DNA of 64,000 nt, taken from the NCBI GenBank assembly GCA_965279655.1, contig OZ257255.1, positions 806,001-870,000 of the forward strand. Direction: 5' to 3'. The notes beneath the pieces were generated by a model. That model made no database searches and was not told where the DNA came from. It saw nothing but the letters and a program-made list of their open reading frames with translations. Made by a program: the position numbers and the translations under genes. The first letter of the stretch is position 1; each line of letters opens with the position of its first letter. This DNA is from SCTM01 sp965279655. Lineage in GTDB: Bacteria > Pseudomonadota > Alphaproteobacteria > Rhodospirillales > Rhodospirillaceae. Of this stretch, positions 50,789 to 60,247 are shown piece after piece.

Positions 50789-53545
50789 TTAGGTCCCTGG
50801 AGGCGGAAAGTCAAACCCGGGCGGGCGGTCGCTAAGTCCTTGGCCGAGGGGCCGAATATCGGCGACCGAACCCGCCGAGGCCGGGCCCGGCGCCGCCAGG
50901 AGGGGCTGGCCGCCGCCGACGATCCCCGTCAGCATGTTGGCCACCGAGGGCAGGAATTCCCGATCGTCGCTCCGGTAAAAGACGATGTTGCCGAAGAGTC
51001 GTCCTGGCGGGATCTCAGCCGGAGCGGCGTTGACGCCGATGGCGGCCAACTCCGTGCGCCATTCCTGACGCTTGAAGTCGCCGGTCGCGTGCAGGCAGAA
51101 GACGCAGGCGTCATAACCGCTGTCGCGCATGGCGCGCAGGGTGTCGTCGATCGACCGGCGGGTCTGTCCTTCGAAGTCCTCACCGTATTCGACCATGATG
51201 AGGTCGGGCCGAACGACGGAGAAGTCGATCGATCTGAGGATCGCAAGATCGTGCCCCTCGGCATCGATTTTCACGAAGCGGATATCGCCGACGCCAGGCG
51301 CCTTCAGATAGTCCATCAAGTTGATCGCGGCGACCTCGAGAACGCCCGCGTCCGCGTCATAGGGCGATGTGTGCAGGCCCGAGAGTCCCGGCGTCCGCGC
51401 GATATGGAAGTGGATCTTCTCAACCTCGGTGGACACGACCGCTGCGGTCTGCAGATGAGCGCCTCCGGGAAAGGCGCCGACCAACTTCTGAAGCTTCGGA
51501 TGGCAGCGCGGGTCGGGCTCAAACATGTGCGAACGCCAGCCGCGTTGGAGCAGGGGGATGCTGTAGGCGCCGACGCAGGCGCCCACGTCGACCATCGCCG
51601 CGGTTGGACCGTCCATGAGGTAGGGCAGGATGATGGTCATCATGATGTCCACATCGCCCCATTTCCCCATGCGGTGGCGCGCTTCCTGGGCGAGGGACTC
51701 GACGCGCCGCGCGAGCGTGGTTCGATCCGTCGCGCGAAGAACGTCCGCGCGCGCGTTCCATTCGGAGATCGCTGCATCCAAGCTGGCCCGAAAGCGTGGA
51801 CCAAAGCTGGCTGTATCGATGACCGATAAGGACGTGACAGCCGCGAGTTGCGCCTTCGCCGCCGCGCGGAGATTGGCATCAAGCCCAAGCGCAACGGCGC
51901 GTTCCACGTATGCGTCCTCGGTGTATGTGACCCAATCGCCCAGGCCGGATTGCTCGAGGATTGACGGGCTGTGACGTCCCCGTGAGACCGGGCGCGAACA
52001 GGCGACGACGGGCAGGCCGACGCGCAGCGGGTCATAGAGCGATGTGGCGCTGGTGAAGGGATAGGGATCCAGGAAAATGTCGGTCAGCCGTATCAACGCA
52101 TGCAGGTCCGCCATTGTCGGCATCGCTCCTGCGACAATGATGCGGCCGGGGCTGACGCCGGCCTCGCGGCACAGCTGGTTCAACTGCGCGGACAAGGGCG
52201 CGCCGGGATAGTCCTTACCCCAGAGCGGGCCGAACGGCGTCAGCAACAAATAGCTGTCGGGCACGCGCTTGAGCACGTCGATCCAGCGGCGGAGCAGCGC
52301 CGGGTGGAGCTTGTAGAAATTTCCCGACGAGTAGTAGACCACGGCATCGGGCGGTAGCGAGAGTCCAGCGCGCGTGGGTGTGACGGTCTGGCCTTCCGCC
52401 TTCAGGAGATAATCGAGGGCATAACAGCTGGCCGACCCGGCCTGGAGTAGCAAGCGTTCGGAATAGTGATCCTGCGTGCCGGCCGGCTCGTTCGCGATTG
52501 CTGAAATCATGTAATCGATGCTGCGAAAGCCCGTCGTGATCGGCGACGCCAGGTTCATCATCTGGACGCGCGCCACGCGGTGCGCCGCCATGGTCGTCGC
52601 GATGTGTGAGCGCGCCGTCACATTGTTTACGAAGATGGCGATGTCGAGATCGTCCTCGCGCAGCTGGCGGATCGCGTCCGGCACCGAAGGCCGAAGCGGG
52701 ATCGTGACATCGGCGCTGTTCTTGCAAACTTCGCCGATCACCCCGGTTGTCGGCGACATGCGGTACAGCCGGATTTCCAGGTTCTCGCGTGGAAGATGCT
52801 CCATGAAGGCGGCGAGGTAGGCGCCTTCAACCTCGTCGTGCGGCGGGCCGAGCGAAACGAAGCCAATGCGCGGCCGCGCGGAAAATCGGCGCAGTCGCCG
52901 GCACTGATCGATGCCAAGGGCCATGGCGTTGATCATCTCTTCGATCACCATGGCCCGCGCCGCCATGAGCGGGCGCAGGTTCATCTCGTTGAAGTAGACT
53001 TGCAGGAAAGCGGAACTGTTCCCGATGATGGCGGAGAGTTCCTGCCCCTGTAGAGCGCCGACCCACGGCGGCTGCCGCAGTCCAATGCAAACCTCGCGTA
53101 GAAATTCCGCCAGGATTTCGCATCCCCCGTCGTAGGGATACATGTAGGGCATATCGAGCGACAGTTGGAGCCACAGGGCACGCAAGCTGTCGTGCAGCTG
53201 GCCGCGGCGGGGAAGCCCAACCTCGCACGGGTGCCAGGCCAGCATGAGCGCGCCGACAAAATAGAGTTGAGTCTGTTCGCCTTCGTGTTTCAGAGCCTCG
53301 AGGCAAACCTGAAGCAACGCTTCTTCCTCGGGGGTTCTGCGGTAGCAGTGCAGATAGGCGCGCTTGATCGCAATATAGACCGCGGTTAGCCGGACGATTG
53401 AAATGTCGACATTGCCCTGCGCGCCCGTGAGCATCCGCACGACCTGCACGCGCAGCGCGCGCGCGGTCTCCAAGTGTACCGGCTGTTGATTGCAAGCGTT
53501 CTCAAGCGTCGCGGCAAGCTGGTCCAACGCGTCTGTCGACGTCAT
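50789..53545 (-). CDS. OGT/SPINDLY-type glycosyltransferase fused to FkbM methyltransferase (paralogue B)
   Basis: 918 residues from MTSTDALDQLAATLENA; an ATG ten codons earlier is less well spaced. Same architecture as the gene at 37318: a helical N-terminus (1-220), GT41 OGT core from about 222 (RIGFVSLGPPHDEVEGAYLA, MMNLASPITTGFRSIDYMI, VVYYSSGNFYKLHPALLRRW, DIFLDPYPFTSATSLYDPLR), and an FkbM methyltransferase from about 647 (MVDVGACVGAYSIPLLQ, FVKIDAEGHDLAILRS). The last codons (PPGFDFPPPGT) fall in a ~20-bp exact repeat of DNA found again at 53620, just upstream of the gene. It is transcribed towards tRNA-Met. The target polymer is unknown. Confidence 0.85.
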   Translation of the reverse strand: MTSTDALDQLAATLENACNQQPVHLETARALRVQVVRMLTGAQGNVDISIVRLTAVYIAIKRAYLHCYRRTPEEEALLQVCLEALKHEGEQTQLYFVGALMLAWHPCEVGLPRRGQLHDSLRALWLQLSLDMPYMYPYDGGCEILAEFLREVCIGLRQPPWVGALQGQELSAIIGNSSAFLQVYFNEMNLRPLMAARAMVIEEMINAMALGIDQCRRLRRFSARPRIGFVSLGPPHDEVEGAYLAAFMEHLPRENLEIRLYRMSPTTGVIGEVCKNSADVTIPLRPSVPDAIRQLREDDLDIAIFVNNVTARSHIATTMAAHRVARVQMMNLASPITTGFRSIDYMISAIANEPAGTQDHYSERLLLQAGSASCYALDYLLKAEGQTVTPTRAGLSLPPDAVVYYSSGNFYKLHPALLRRWIDVLKRVPDSYLLLTPFGPLWGKDYPGAPLSAQLNQLCREAGVSPGRIIVAGAMPTMADLHALIRLTDIFLDPYPFTSATSLYDPLRVGLPVVACSRPVSRGRHSPSILEQSGLGDWVTYTEDAYVERAVALGLDANLRAAAKAQLAAVTSLSVIDTASFGPRFRASLDAAISEWNARADVLRATDRTTLARRVESLAQEARHRMGKWGDVDIMMTIILPYLMDGPTAAMVDVGACVGAYSIPLLQRGWRSHMFEPDPRCHPKLQKLVGAFPGGAHLQTAAVVSTEVEKIHFHIARTPGLSGLHTSPYDADAGVLEVAAINLMDYLKAPGVGDIRFVKIDAEGHDLAILRSIDFSVVRPDLIMVEYGEDFEGQTRRSIDDTLRAMRDSGYDACVFCLHATGDFKRQEWRTELAAIGVNAAPAEIPPGRLFGNIVFYRSDDREFLPSVANMLTGIVGGGQPLLAAPGPASAGSVADIRPLGQGLSDRPPGFDFPPPGT
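50804..50823. repeat. Direct repeat at the 3' end of gene B (copy 1)
   Basis: Twenty bases, CGGAAAGTCAAACCCGGGCG, identical to 53620-53639. Weaker similarity extends to about 55 bases (TAGGT on one side, GGCGG..CGCTAAG on the other). This copy encodes the last residues of paralogue B. Confidence 0.85.
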
Positions 53546-53619
53546 TCGCTGCGTTCCCGAGCCCGGCATCCGCATCCGGACAAAAGGCCGGGGGTCACCG
53601 CGTTCTAGGTGCGCAGGGA

Positions 53620-53639
53620 CGGAAAGTCAAACCCGGGCG
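53620..53639. repeat. Direct repeat upstream of gene B (copy 2)
   Basis: Exact partner of 50804-50823, located just after the DUF1295 stop region and about 75 bases before the start of gene B. The pair brackets the 2.8 kb gene B in direct orientation. Confidence 0.85.
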
Positions 53640-53647
53640 AGGCGGCG

Positions 53648-54439
53648 CTAAGCCTTTGGCGGGAGAGGGAAGAATCCGCTCGTCCGGCGGATGTATTCGA
53701 CGTAGTCCGGACGCGTCTTGGAGAGTTTGCGCTCAAGTGTCGGCGCGCCGCTCCACTTCATGAGCGTCCAGGTCAACAGAAGCGGGCCGGGGATGGCGAA
53801 CAGACCGACCGTCGTCTCGGCGGCGATCAGGTACAGCCCCCACCAGGCGCAGGCATCGCCGAAGTAGTTCGGATGGCGCGTGTAGCGCCACAAACCCGTG
53901 TTGAGCACCTTGCCCTTGTTCGCCGGATCTTTCCGGAATTGGGTGAGCTGCCAATCGCCGACAGTCTCGAACAGGATGCCAACGGCGGCCAACGCGATGC
54001 CGGCATAGGCGAGCGGCCCGATGGCGGCGGGCTCCGCGTCCACCTGGCCGAGTTGCACCGGCAGCGCCACTAGCCATAGCATCGGCGCCTGGGTGAGGAA
54101 CACCTTCGTCAGGCTGGCCATGGCGTAGCTCTGGCCCTTGTCGGCGGCTTTCTGGAGCATGCGCACATAGCGCGGATCTGGCCCGTGACTGCGCCAGCGC
54201 CAGAACAGATAGAGGCCGAGGCGCAGACCCCAAATGCCGGCGACGATGACCAACGCAAGCTTGCGGTCCGGCGCGCCCGCGGTTTGGAAATAGGTGATCA
54301 CGCCGACGAGGGCGAGGCCGATGGCCCAGAAGCTATCCATGATGGTCACGTCGCGGGTGACGAGACAGAACGCCCAGAGCAACAGCACGCAGGCGAGCAC
54401 GAACACGAAATTGGTGATGAGCAGCGTCGCGATACCCAT
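53648..54439 (-). CDS. DUF1295 / steroid 5-alpha-reductase-like membrane protein
   Basis: 263 residues, six or seven transmembrane helices. The DUF1295 signature is TGLWRYTRHPNYFGDACAWWGLYL, with the NADPH-linked RHPNYF motif shared with steroid reductases and isoprenylcysteine methyltransferases, and a late LSKTRPDYVEYIRRTSGFFPLPP. It probably reduces a hydrophobic enone or related lipid; the substrate is unknown. It lies 10 bp after the SDR gene on the same strand, so they form a two-gene operon of oxidoreductases. Confidence 0.87.
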   Translation of the reverse strand: MGIATLLITNFVFVLACVLLLWAFCLVTRDVTIMDSFWAIGLALVGVITYFQTAGAPDRKLALVIVAGIWGLRLGLYLFWRWRSHGPDPRYVRMLQKAADKGQSYAMASLTKVFLTQAPMLWLVALPVQLGQVDAEPAAIGPLAYAGIALAAVGILFETVGDWQLTQFRKDPANKGKVLNTGLWRYTRHPNYFGDACAWWGLYLIAAETTVGLFAIPGPLLLTWTLMKWSGAPTLERKLSKTRPDYVEYIRRTSGFFPLPPKA

Positions 54440-54449
54440 GATGGCCCCC

Positions 54450-55226
54450 TTAGCGTCCCGTGCTGATCGTCGTCATTCCCAGAAGCTTCGCCATCTGCCG
54501 CTCGAGACCCTTCGGATCGCGAGCGAGGGAGGCGCGCACTTCCACCGCCATGCTGTCGGTATCCACTTCGTCGAGCGCGCGGCGGATCGCCTTCAGGCCG
54601 ACAGCGGCGATGTCCTCGGGCCGTTCTTTCTTACCCTGCACATGTGTGGCCATGCGCGTATCGACGGAACCGACGATCAGCGCGCAGACATGCACGCCCT
54701 TGAGCGCGAGTTCGGCGCGCAGGCACATGCTGGCGGCGCGCGCGGCGAATTTCGACGGGCTGTAGCCGCCCATCACCGGCGACGCGGCAATGCCGCCGGC
54801 GGACAAGACGTTAACGACCGAGCCTTCGCCGGCGGCGATCATGGCGGGGGCGAAGGCACGGGTCATCGCCAGCAGGCCGAAGTAGTTTATTTCCATCTCG
54901 TCGCGCGCGGCGTTCATATCCGGCGCGTTCATCAGCGTGACGTTGTGGAACATGCCCGCATTGTTCACGAGGATACGCACATCGCCGCAGGCTTTCGCCG
55001 CCGCGTCGATTTGATCCTGCTTGGTGATGTCCAGGCGAACGGCAACAGTGCGCGCGGGGTCTTCCGCCACCAAATGCGCCGCGGCCGCGGGATCGCGGCT
55101 GCCGACGTAAACCTTCGACGCGCCGGCGTCGCGCAGGGCGCGCACGAAAGCCTCACCGATGCCGCGATTGCCGCCGGTAACCAGCGCGGCTTTGCCTTTG
55201 GGGTCGAGGCCGGGGGTCTGTGCCAT
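54450..55226 (-). CDS. SDR-family NAD(P)-dependent oxidoreductase (unit 1)
   Basis: 258 residues from ATG 55226 (MAQTPGLDPKGKAALVTGG). Classical SDR: cofactor loop TGGNRGIGEAF, VRLDITKQD, NNAGMF, catalytic Ser in VLSAGGIA and YSPSKFAAR (Tyr/Lys). The start was chosen because the frame further upstream crosses the candidate operator at 55268-55295. It is divergent from the TonB receptor gene and in front of the DUF1295 gene. Likely a dehydrogenase for an alcohol/ketone intermediate; the actual substrate is not readable. Confidence 0.9.
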   Translation of the reverse strand: MAQTPGLDPKGKAALVTGGNRGIGEAFVRALRDAGASKVYVGSRDPAAAAHLVAEDPARTVAVRLDITKQDQIDAAAKACGDVRILVNNAGMFHNVTLMNAPDMNAARDEMEINYFGLLAMTRAFAPAMIAAGEGSVVNVLSAGGIAASPVMGGYSPSKFAARAASMCLRAELALKGVHVCALIVGSVDTRMATHVQGKKERPEDIAAVGLKAIRRALDEVDTDSMAVEVRASLARDPKGLERQMAKLLGMTTISTGR

Positions 55227-55267
55227 GAGCGTAATCACGTTCCTGTGTCGCGGGATCATGTCGCCGC

Positions 55268-55295
55268 GACTTATAAGTCTGGTTATGCAAGTGAC
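55268..55295. promoter_or_regulatory. Candidate operator, copies of the TTATGCAAGT motif (SDR side)
   Basis: A perfect 12-bp palindrome GACTTATAAGTC (55268-55279) is followed by TTATGCAAGTGAC (55283-55295). The latter 13 bases recur exactly, inverted, at 63983-63995. The site lies 42-69 bases before the SDR start. Confidence 0.6.
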
Positions 55296-55382
55296 AAAAC
55301 TTACGCCCGTGGCGCTGTGGCCTGCAAGACACTTGCGCGCAAAAACGTCCGTCTTTTCGCAGTGCACAATGAGTCAGTCCAG

Positions 55383-55392
55383 TTATGCCAGT
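55383..55392 (+). promoter_or_regulatory. Candidate operator, TonB receptor side
   Basis: TTATGCCAGT, one mismatch from TTATGCAAGT, 83 bases before the TonB receptor start, followed by two TGCAT repeats (TTGCATTGATGCATTG). Confidence 0.45.
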
Positions 55393-55474
55393 TGCATTGA
55401 TGCATTGACGGACATAACCTTGGTCTTGTGATGAAAGTGACGTTAGCGCGTCACGTGCCTGGGGAGGACACACC

Positions 55475-57796
55475 ATGAAATTTCAGAATAAGCTGAATTA
55501 TACGACGTCTGCGTTCGCGATTGCCGCGAGCGTCGCACTGGCGATGCCGGCCGCCGCGCAACAGACGGCGGCGGATGCCGGCAGCAGTCTCGAGACGATC
55601 ATCGTCACCGCGCAGATCCGCGCGATCAACCTCCAGGAAACGCCGATCTCCATCACCGCGCTCACAGGCGCCGCGCTGACGCGCGATCGCATCGGCAGCG
55701 TTGAAGATCTGGGTCGCGCGGTCGCCGGCCTCAACTTCACCGCAACGTCGCCGCAAGCGACGGAACTCAACATCCGCGGGGTGACGAACACGCGCCTCAC
55801 CGCCCCGACCGCCGACCAATCGGTGTCGATGTTCCTCGATGAAGTGTACGTCGGCCGTTCCGGCACGATGAACACGAACTTCTATGACGTGAACCGCGTG
55901 GAAGTGATCCGCGGTCCGCAGGGCGTGCTGCTCGGCAAGAACGTGGCCGGCGGCGCGGTGAGCATCCATTCCAACCCGGCGACCTTCCAGTCGAGCGGCG
56001 CGGCTACATTCACCTATGGCAACTACGACCTCAAGCAAGGCACGGGGTTCCTGAACGGCGGGTTGACCGACTCACTCGCCGGCCGCATCGCGTTCCAGTA
56101 CATCAACCACAGCGGCTACGCGAAGGACCTGGTGCACGGCACGGATCTGGAAAATCTGGATAACGCCCAGGTGCGCGGCACGCTGCACTACGAGCCCTCG
56201 GATTCGGATTTCCGCGCCAACCTGATCGTCGACTTCTCTCGCTCGAAGGACGACGGCATCAACCGCATCCCGCTGCACTCGCCCAACAACCTGCCGGGCC
56301 CGAACTTCGACCCGTGGACTCAGGCGCGTGCGCGCATCATCGCGCTCTTCAATCCGGGCCTCACGATCCGACAAAGCTATCCGACCTGGCCGCTGTTCGC
56401 GGGCGACGTCACGCCGACGCCGCAGGAAACCTACCGCAAGATCTGGAGCGGCGTGTTGAAGCTGGAGAAGGACGTCGCCGACGACATCCGCTTCACCAGC
56501 ATCACCGGCTATCGTACCGGCAAGGCCAACACGTTCTACGACCAATCGGGAATGGGACCGGCGAACCCGTACAATGTCGACATTCCGTTCCTGTTCGCCG
56601 AGCCGGTCTACTTCCAGGAAAAGATCTACACCTTCACCCAGGAAGCACGCCTGTCGTCGCAGTACGGCGAAGACAGCCGCTTCGACTGGATCGTGGGCGC
56701 CTATTACCTGCGTGGCCGCGTCAGCCAGTTCAACCGGTATTGGGGCGAGACGCGCTATCTGCCGACCCTCAGCGGTCAGTCCAACTGGCAGGATCGCGGC
56801 ACGACGATCAGCTATGCCGCGTTCGGGCAGATCGGCTTCCGCATTTCCGATCAGCTCAAGGTCGAAGGCGGCGTACGCTATACGCATGACGAAAAGCGCG
56901 GGACCCAGCAGGGCTTCGCGATTTCGCGTTCCAGCCGCCTCGATCCGGCCGATACGGCGACATTGACGCCGCTGGCCTTGCCGGTCGGTACCAACAGCTT
57001 CAACGCGCCGTACGGCAAGACCTGGTCGAAGGTGACCCCGCAGGGCACCATCAACTTCCAGGCCAACCCGGACATCCTGCTGTATGCGACGGTCTCCAGC
57101 GGCTTCAAGGGCGGCGGTTTCCAGAACAGCGCGCCGAACGCCTTCGCCGCGCAGACGCCGTACAACCCGGAAAGCGTCACCAACTACGAAGCCGGCGTGA
57201 AAGCCGAACTGTTCGACAATACGGTGCGGTGGAACACCTCGGTGTTCTACATGAAGTACCGCGACCTGCAGGTGCAGCAGACCAGCGGCGCCTGTCTCTG
57301 CAACATCATCAACAACGCGTCGTCGGCCACCATCAAGGGCTTCGAGAGCGAGTTCCTCTATAGCCCGACGTCGCGCGTGCAGTTGTCGATGTCCGGCACG
57401 TACCTCTCGCCGAAGTACGACCAGTTCATCGACACCAACGGCACGAACAACACCGGCAAGATCCTGCAGCGCACGCCGCAGTACCAGATCGCCGTCGGCG
57501 GCGACCTGGCGCTGGACTTCCTGTCCTATCCGGAATCCCTGCACCTGCACGTGAGCTACAAGCACCAGGGCAAGATGTACTGGTCGCCGGATAACTTTAA
57601 CTGGGAAAACGGCTACGGCCTGCTCGACGGACGTATCTCGTTCTCGCCGGAAGGCAAGTCGTGGGCGATCTCGTTCTGGGGCAAGAACATCACCCAGAAA
57701 GACTACCGCACGAGCATCATCCCGATCTTCGGCGCGGAAATCTCGTCGTACGGCGCGCCGCGGACGTTCGGTGCCGACGTGTCGATGAAGTTCTAG
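55475..57796 (+). CDS. TonB-dependent outer membrane receptor
   Basis: 773 residues. The signal peptide ends at ALAMPAAAQQ. A TonB-box-like ETIIVTAQIR is followed by the plug domain (ETPISITALTGAAL, LNIRGVTNTR, FLDEVYVGRSG, VEVIRGPQGVLLGKNVAGG) and a 22-strand barrel with aromatic girdles ending in the terminal Phe of ADVSMKF. It is of the sphingomonad/caulobacterial type used for aromatic or plant-derived substrates. Placed upstream of an SDR and a carotenoid/stilbene oxygenase, it probably imports their substrate. A hairpin terminator follows directly. Confidence 0.93.
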   Translation: MKFQNKLNYTTSAFAIAASVALAMPAAAQQTAADAGSSLETIIVTAQIRAINLQETPISITALTGAALTRDRIGSVEDLGRAVAGLNFTATSPQATELNIRGVTNTRLTAPTADQSVSMFLDEVYVGRSGTMNTNFYDVNRVEVIRGPQGVLLGKNVAGGAVSIHSNPATFQSSGAATFTYGNYDLKQGTGFLNGGLTDSLAGRIAFQYINHSGYAKDLVHGTDLENLDNAQVRGTLHYEPSDSDFRANLIVDFSRSKDDGINRIPLHSPNNLPGPNFDPWTQARARIIALFNPGLTIRQSYPTWPLFAGDVTPTPQETYRKIWSGVLKLEKDVADDIRFTSITGYRTGKANTFYDQSGMGPANPYNVDIPFLFAEPVYFQEKIYTFTQEARLSSQYGEDSRFDWIVGAYYLRGRVSQFNRYWGETRYLPTLSGQSNWQDRGTTISYAAFGQIGFRISDQLKVEGGVRYTHDEKRGTQQGFAISRSSRLDPADTATLTPLALPVGTNSFNAPYGKTWSKVTPQGTINFQANPDILLYATVSSGFKGGGFQNSAPNAFAAQTPYNPESVTNYEAGVKAELFDNTVRWNTSVFYMKYRDLQVQQTSGACLCNIINNASSATIKGFESEFLYSPTSRVQLSMSGTYLSPKYDQFIDTNGTNNTGKILQRTPQYQIAVGGDLALDFLSYPESLHLHVSYKHQGKMYWSPDNFNWENGYGLLDGRISFSPEGKSWAISFWGKNITQKDYRTSIIPIFGAEISSYGAPRTFGADVSMKF

Positions 57797-57813
57797 TGAT
57801 CTGATCTACCCGG

Positions 57814-57842
57814 ATGGCTGAGTGGTTCCGCCACTCAGCCAT
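57814..57842 (+). terminator. Hairpin after the TonB receptor gene
   Basis: ATGGCTGAGTGG and CCACTCAGCCAT form a perfect 12-bp stem with a 5-base loop, followed by TCGCATTTC. It lies 28 bases before the next gene, so it may attenuate read-through rather than fully end transcription. Confidence 0.65.
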
Positions 57843-57869
57843 TCGCATTTCTGGAGCAAGAGGAACGTT

Positions 57870-58748
57870 ATGGCTCCCCAAAGCGGCTTGTCCGATCGCG
57901 TGATCATCGTCACTGGGGCGGGCAAGGGGCTTGGGCGGGCTTACGCGCTTCATCTCGCGGCCAGCGGCGCGGCGGTGGTGGTCAACAATCGCTGGAACGA
58001 CCGCAAGCAACCCTCGAGTGCCGATGCGGTGGCCGCAGAGATCCGCGCGGCCGGCGGCAAGGCCGTGACCTCCTATGCGCCGGCGGAAGACCCGACATCC
58101 GGGGAAGACATGGTGCGGCTTGCGATCGACGCTTTTGGACGGCTCGATGGCGTGATCGCCAACGCGGGCGTGCCTGAAGCGGAGTTGTTCGGCAAGCAGG
58201 CGCTCAGCGAGTTCCACGGCGTGTTCGATATCAACTTCCTCGGCACGCTGCACGTCCTGCATGCGGCGTGGAAGGTGATGGTCGCGCAGAAGTATGGACG
58301 CGTGGTGGTGAGCACCTCGTCGGCCGGGCTGCACAGCAATCGCGGCATGCCGGCCTACTCCGCATCGAAGGCCGCGCTCGTTGGGTTGATGCGTGCCCTT
58401 GCGCTGGAAGGGGAGCGGGCCGATCTAAAGGCGAACGCCATTGCTCCTTACGCTGCGACGCCCATGACCGACAAGTACATCACGCCCGAACTCGCCAAGC
58501 GCCTGGGGCCGGAGACGGTTGCGCCCCTGGCGGCGTGGCTGGTGAGCGACGCCTGCAATCTCTCCGGGCGGACGTTTGTCACAGGGTCCGGCAGCGTGCG
58601 GTGCGCGTGGATGGTTGAAGGCGAGAACCATGCCCTCGGCGACGATGCCGGTGCTGCGGCGCAAGCCGCGGCGGCACGCACGCCACCCGGCGCATTCGCG
58701 AACGCGAACGATGCGTTCCAGGATTTTTTGAGACAGGCGGCAGGTTGA
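57870..58748 (+). CDS. SDR-family oxidoreductase (unit 2)
   Basis: 292 residues from ATG 57870 with AGAGGAA upstream; an ATG-free longer frame is ignored. SDR landmarks: TGAGKGLGRAYALHLA, VVVNNRW, ANAGVPE, STSSAGLHSNRG, YSASKAALVG. The NNRWND loop and the C-terminal extension (WMVEGENHALGDDAG, NANDAFQDFL) resemble (3R)-hydroxyacyl-CoA dehydrogenases of the peroxisomal multifunctional type. It may oxidise a CoA-thioester side chain after the ligase encoded at 60906. It ends 4 bp before the oxygenase gene, so they form an operon. Confidence 0.88.
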   Translation: MAPQSGLSDRVIIVTGAGKGLGRAYALHLAASGAAVVVNNRWNDRKQPSSADAVAAEIRAAGGKAVTSYAPAEDPTSGEDMVRLAIDAFGRLDGVIANAGVPEAELFGKQALSEFHGVFDINFLGTLHVLHAAWKVMVAQKYGRVVVSTSSAGLHSNRGMPAYSASKAALVGLMRALALEGERADLKANAIAPYAATPMTDKYITPELAKRLGPETVAPLAAWLVSDACNLSGRTFVTGSGSVRCAWMVEGENHALGDDAGAAAQAAAARTPPGAFANANDAFQDFLRQAAG

Positions 58749-58752
58749 AGTC

Positions 58753-60222
58753 ATGAAAATCACCCGACAACCGCCCGTCCGCCGTTCGTTGCGGCCGAGC
58801 AATCTGCCTTACCTCTCGGGGGCTTGGACGCCCGTCGCCGACGAGGTGGACGCGGAGGATCTCGATGTCGTGAGCGGCGCGATCCCGCACGATCTCGACG
58901 GCACGTATTTCCGCAATGCGCAAAATCAACTCCACGAACCGCCGGGACGATTCCATCCGTTCGACGGCGACGGGATGATTCATGCGATCACGTTCAAGGA
59001 CGGCAAGGCGCGCTATCGCAATCGCTGGGTCCGCACGCAGGGATTCAATGAGGAGCAAGTGGCGGGGCGCTCTCTGTTCGGCGGACTCATGGAGCCGCCG
59101 GGCCTCGCCCAGCGGCGCACCCGTTGCACCCATCCGGGATTGAAGGATGCATCTTCGACAGACGTGGTCGTCCACGCTGGCAAAGTGCTGACGACGTATT
59201 ATCAGTGCGGCGAGGCCTATCGGCTCGATCCGGACTCGCTTGAAACGCTGGGGATCGACGCCTGGACGCCGTTGGACGGTGTTTCGGCCCACCCAAAGGT
59301 GGATGAACACACCGGGGAACTGCTGTTCTTCAACTACTCCCTCCGTGCGCCATACATGCACTACGGCGTGGTCGATAAGACCAACAAGCTCGTGCATTAC
59401 ATGCCGGTTGAACTGCCGGGGCCGCGCCTGCCGCACGACATGACCTTCACGCAGAACTACGCGATCATGGCGGACTTGCCGGTCTATTGGGATCCGGAGT
59501 TGCTGAAGAAAGACGTCTACGCGGTTCGGTTCTTCAAGAAGCAGAACACCCGTTTCGCCATCGTGCCGCGCCGCGGCAGCCCGGATCAAATCAAGTGGTT
59601 CGAGGCCGCGCCGACCTACGTACTGCACTGGCTGAACGCCTACGAGGAGGGCGACGAGATCGTCCTCGACGGTTATTTCCAATCGAACCCGACGCCGAAG
59701 CCGCTGACGGACGTGCCGCCGGAACACGGACACATGATGGCCTATCTCGACCTGCATTCGCTCCAGGCGCGGTTGCATCGCTGGCGCTTCAACCTGAAGA
59801 CCGGCGAGACCAAGGAGCAGCGGATCGCCGAAGATATCGTCGAGTTCGGCATGATCAACCAGCGTTACGCGGGACGGCCGTACCGCTACGGCTACAGCGC
59901 GCTGGGCAAGAAGGGCATGTTCCTGTTCACCGGTTTGATGAAGCACGATGTGCAAACCGGCCAGAGCTGGCAGATCGATCTCCCCCCGGATGAGTACGCC
60001 AGCGAATCACCCTTCGCGCCACGTGTCGGTGCCAAGGACGAGGATGATGGCTATCTCGTCACCTACACCATCAATGAGGCGACAAATCGCTCGGAGTGCC
60101 TGTTGGTGGACGCCAAGACGATGACGGAAGTGTGCCGCATTCTGCTGCCGCACAAACTTTGCAGCGGCACGCACTCTTGCTGGGCGAGCCGTGAGTTTAT
60201 GGAGAAAGGCGTGGTGGCGTAG
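58753..60222 (+). CDS. Carotenoid/lignostilbene-type cleavage oxygenase
   Basis: 489 residues. Opening PYLSGAWTPVADEVDAEDLDV, RNAQNQLHEPPGRFHPFDGDGM and four iron-binding His in VSAHPKVDE (about 178), LPHDMTFTQNY (about 229), YVLHWLNAYEEGD (about 294) and GTHSCWAS (about 474). The seven-bladed propeller length is typical. Such non-heme Fe(II) enzymes cleave a C=C bond of apocarotenoids or stilbenes with O2. With the ligase of feruloyl-CoA type nearby, a stilbene/phenylpropanoid substrate is preferred over a carotenoid; that is inference. Confidence 0.93.
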   Translation: MKITRQPPVRRSLRPSNLPYLSGAWTPVADEVDAEDLDVVSGAIPHDLDGTYFRNAQNQLHEPPGRFHPFDGDGMIHAITFKDGKARYRNRWVRTQGFNEEQVAGRSLFGGLMEPPGLAQRRTRCTHPGLKDASSTDVVVHAGKVLTTYYQCGEAYRLDPDSLETLGIDAWTPLDGVSAHPKVDEHTGELLFFNYSLRAPYMHYGVVDKTNKLVHYMPVELPGPRLPHDMTFTQNYAIMADLPVYWDPELLKKDVYAVRFFKKQNTRFAIVPRRGSPDQIKWFEAAPTYVLHWLNAYEEGDEIVLDGYFQSNPTPKPLTDVPPEHGHMMAYLDLHSLQARLHRWRFNLKTGETKEQRIAEDIVEFGMINQRYAGRPYRYGYSALGKKGMFLFTGLMKHDVQTGQSWQIDLPPDEYASESPFAPRVGAKDEDDGYLVTYTINEATNRSECLLVDAKTMTEVCRILLPHKLCSGTHSCWASREFMEKGVVA

Positions 60223-60247
60223 GCGCGCCTTTCGCCACACCAAGATC

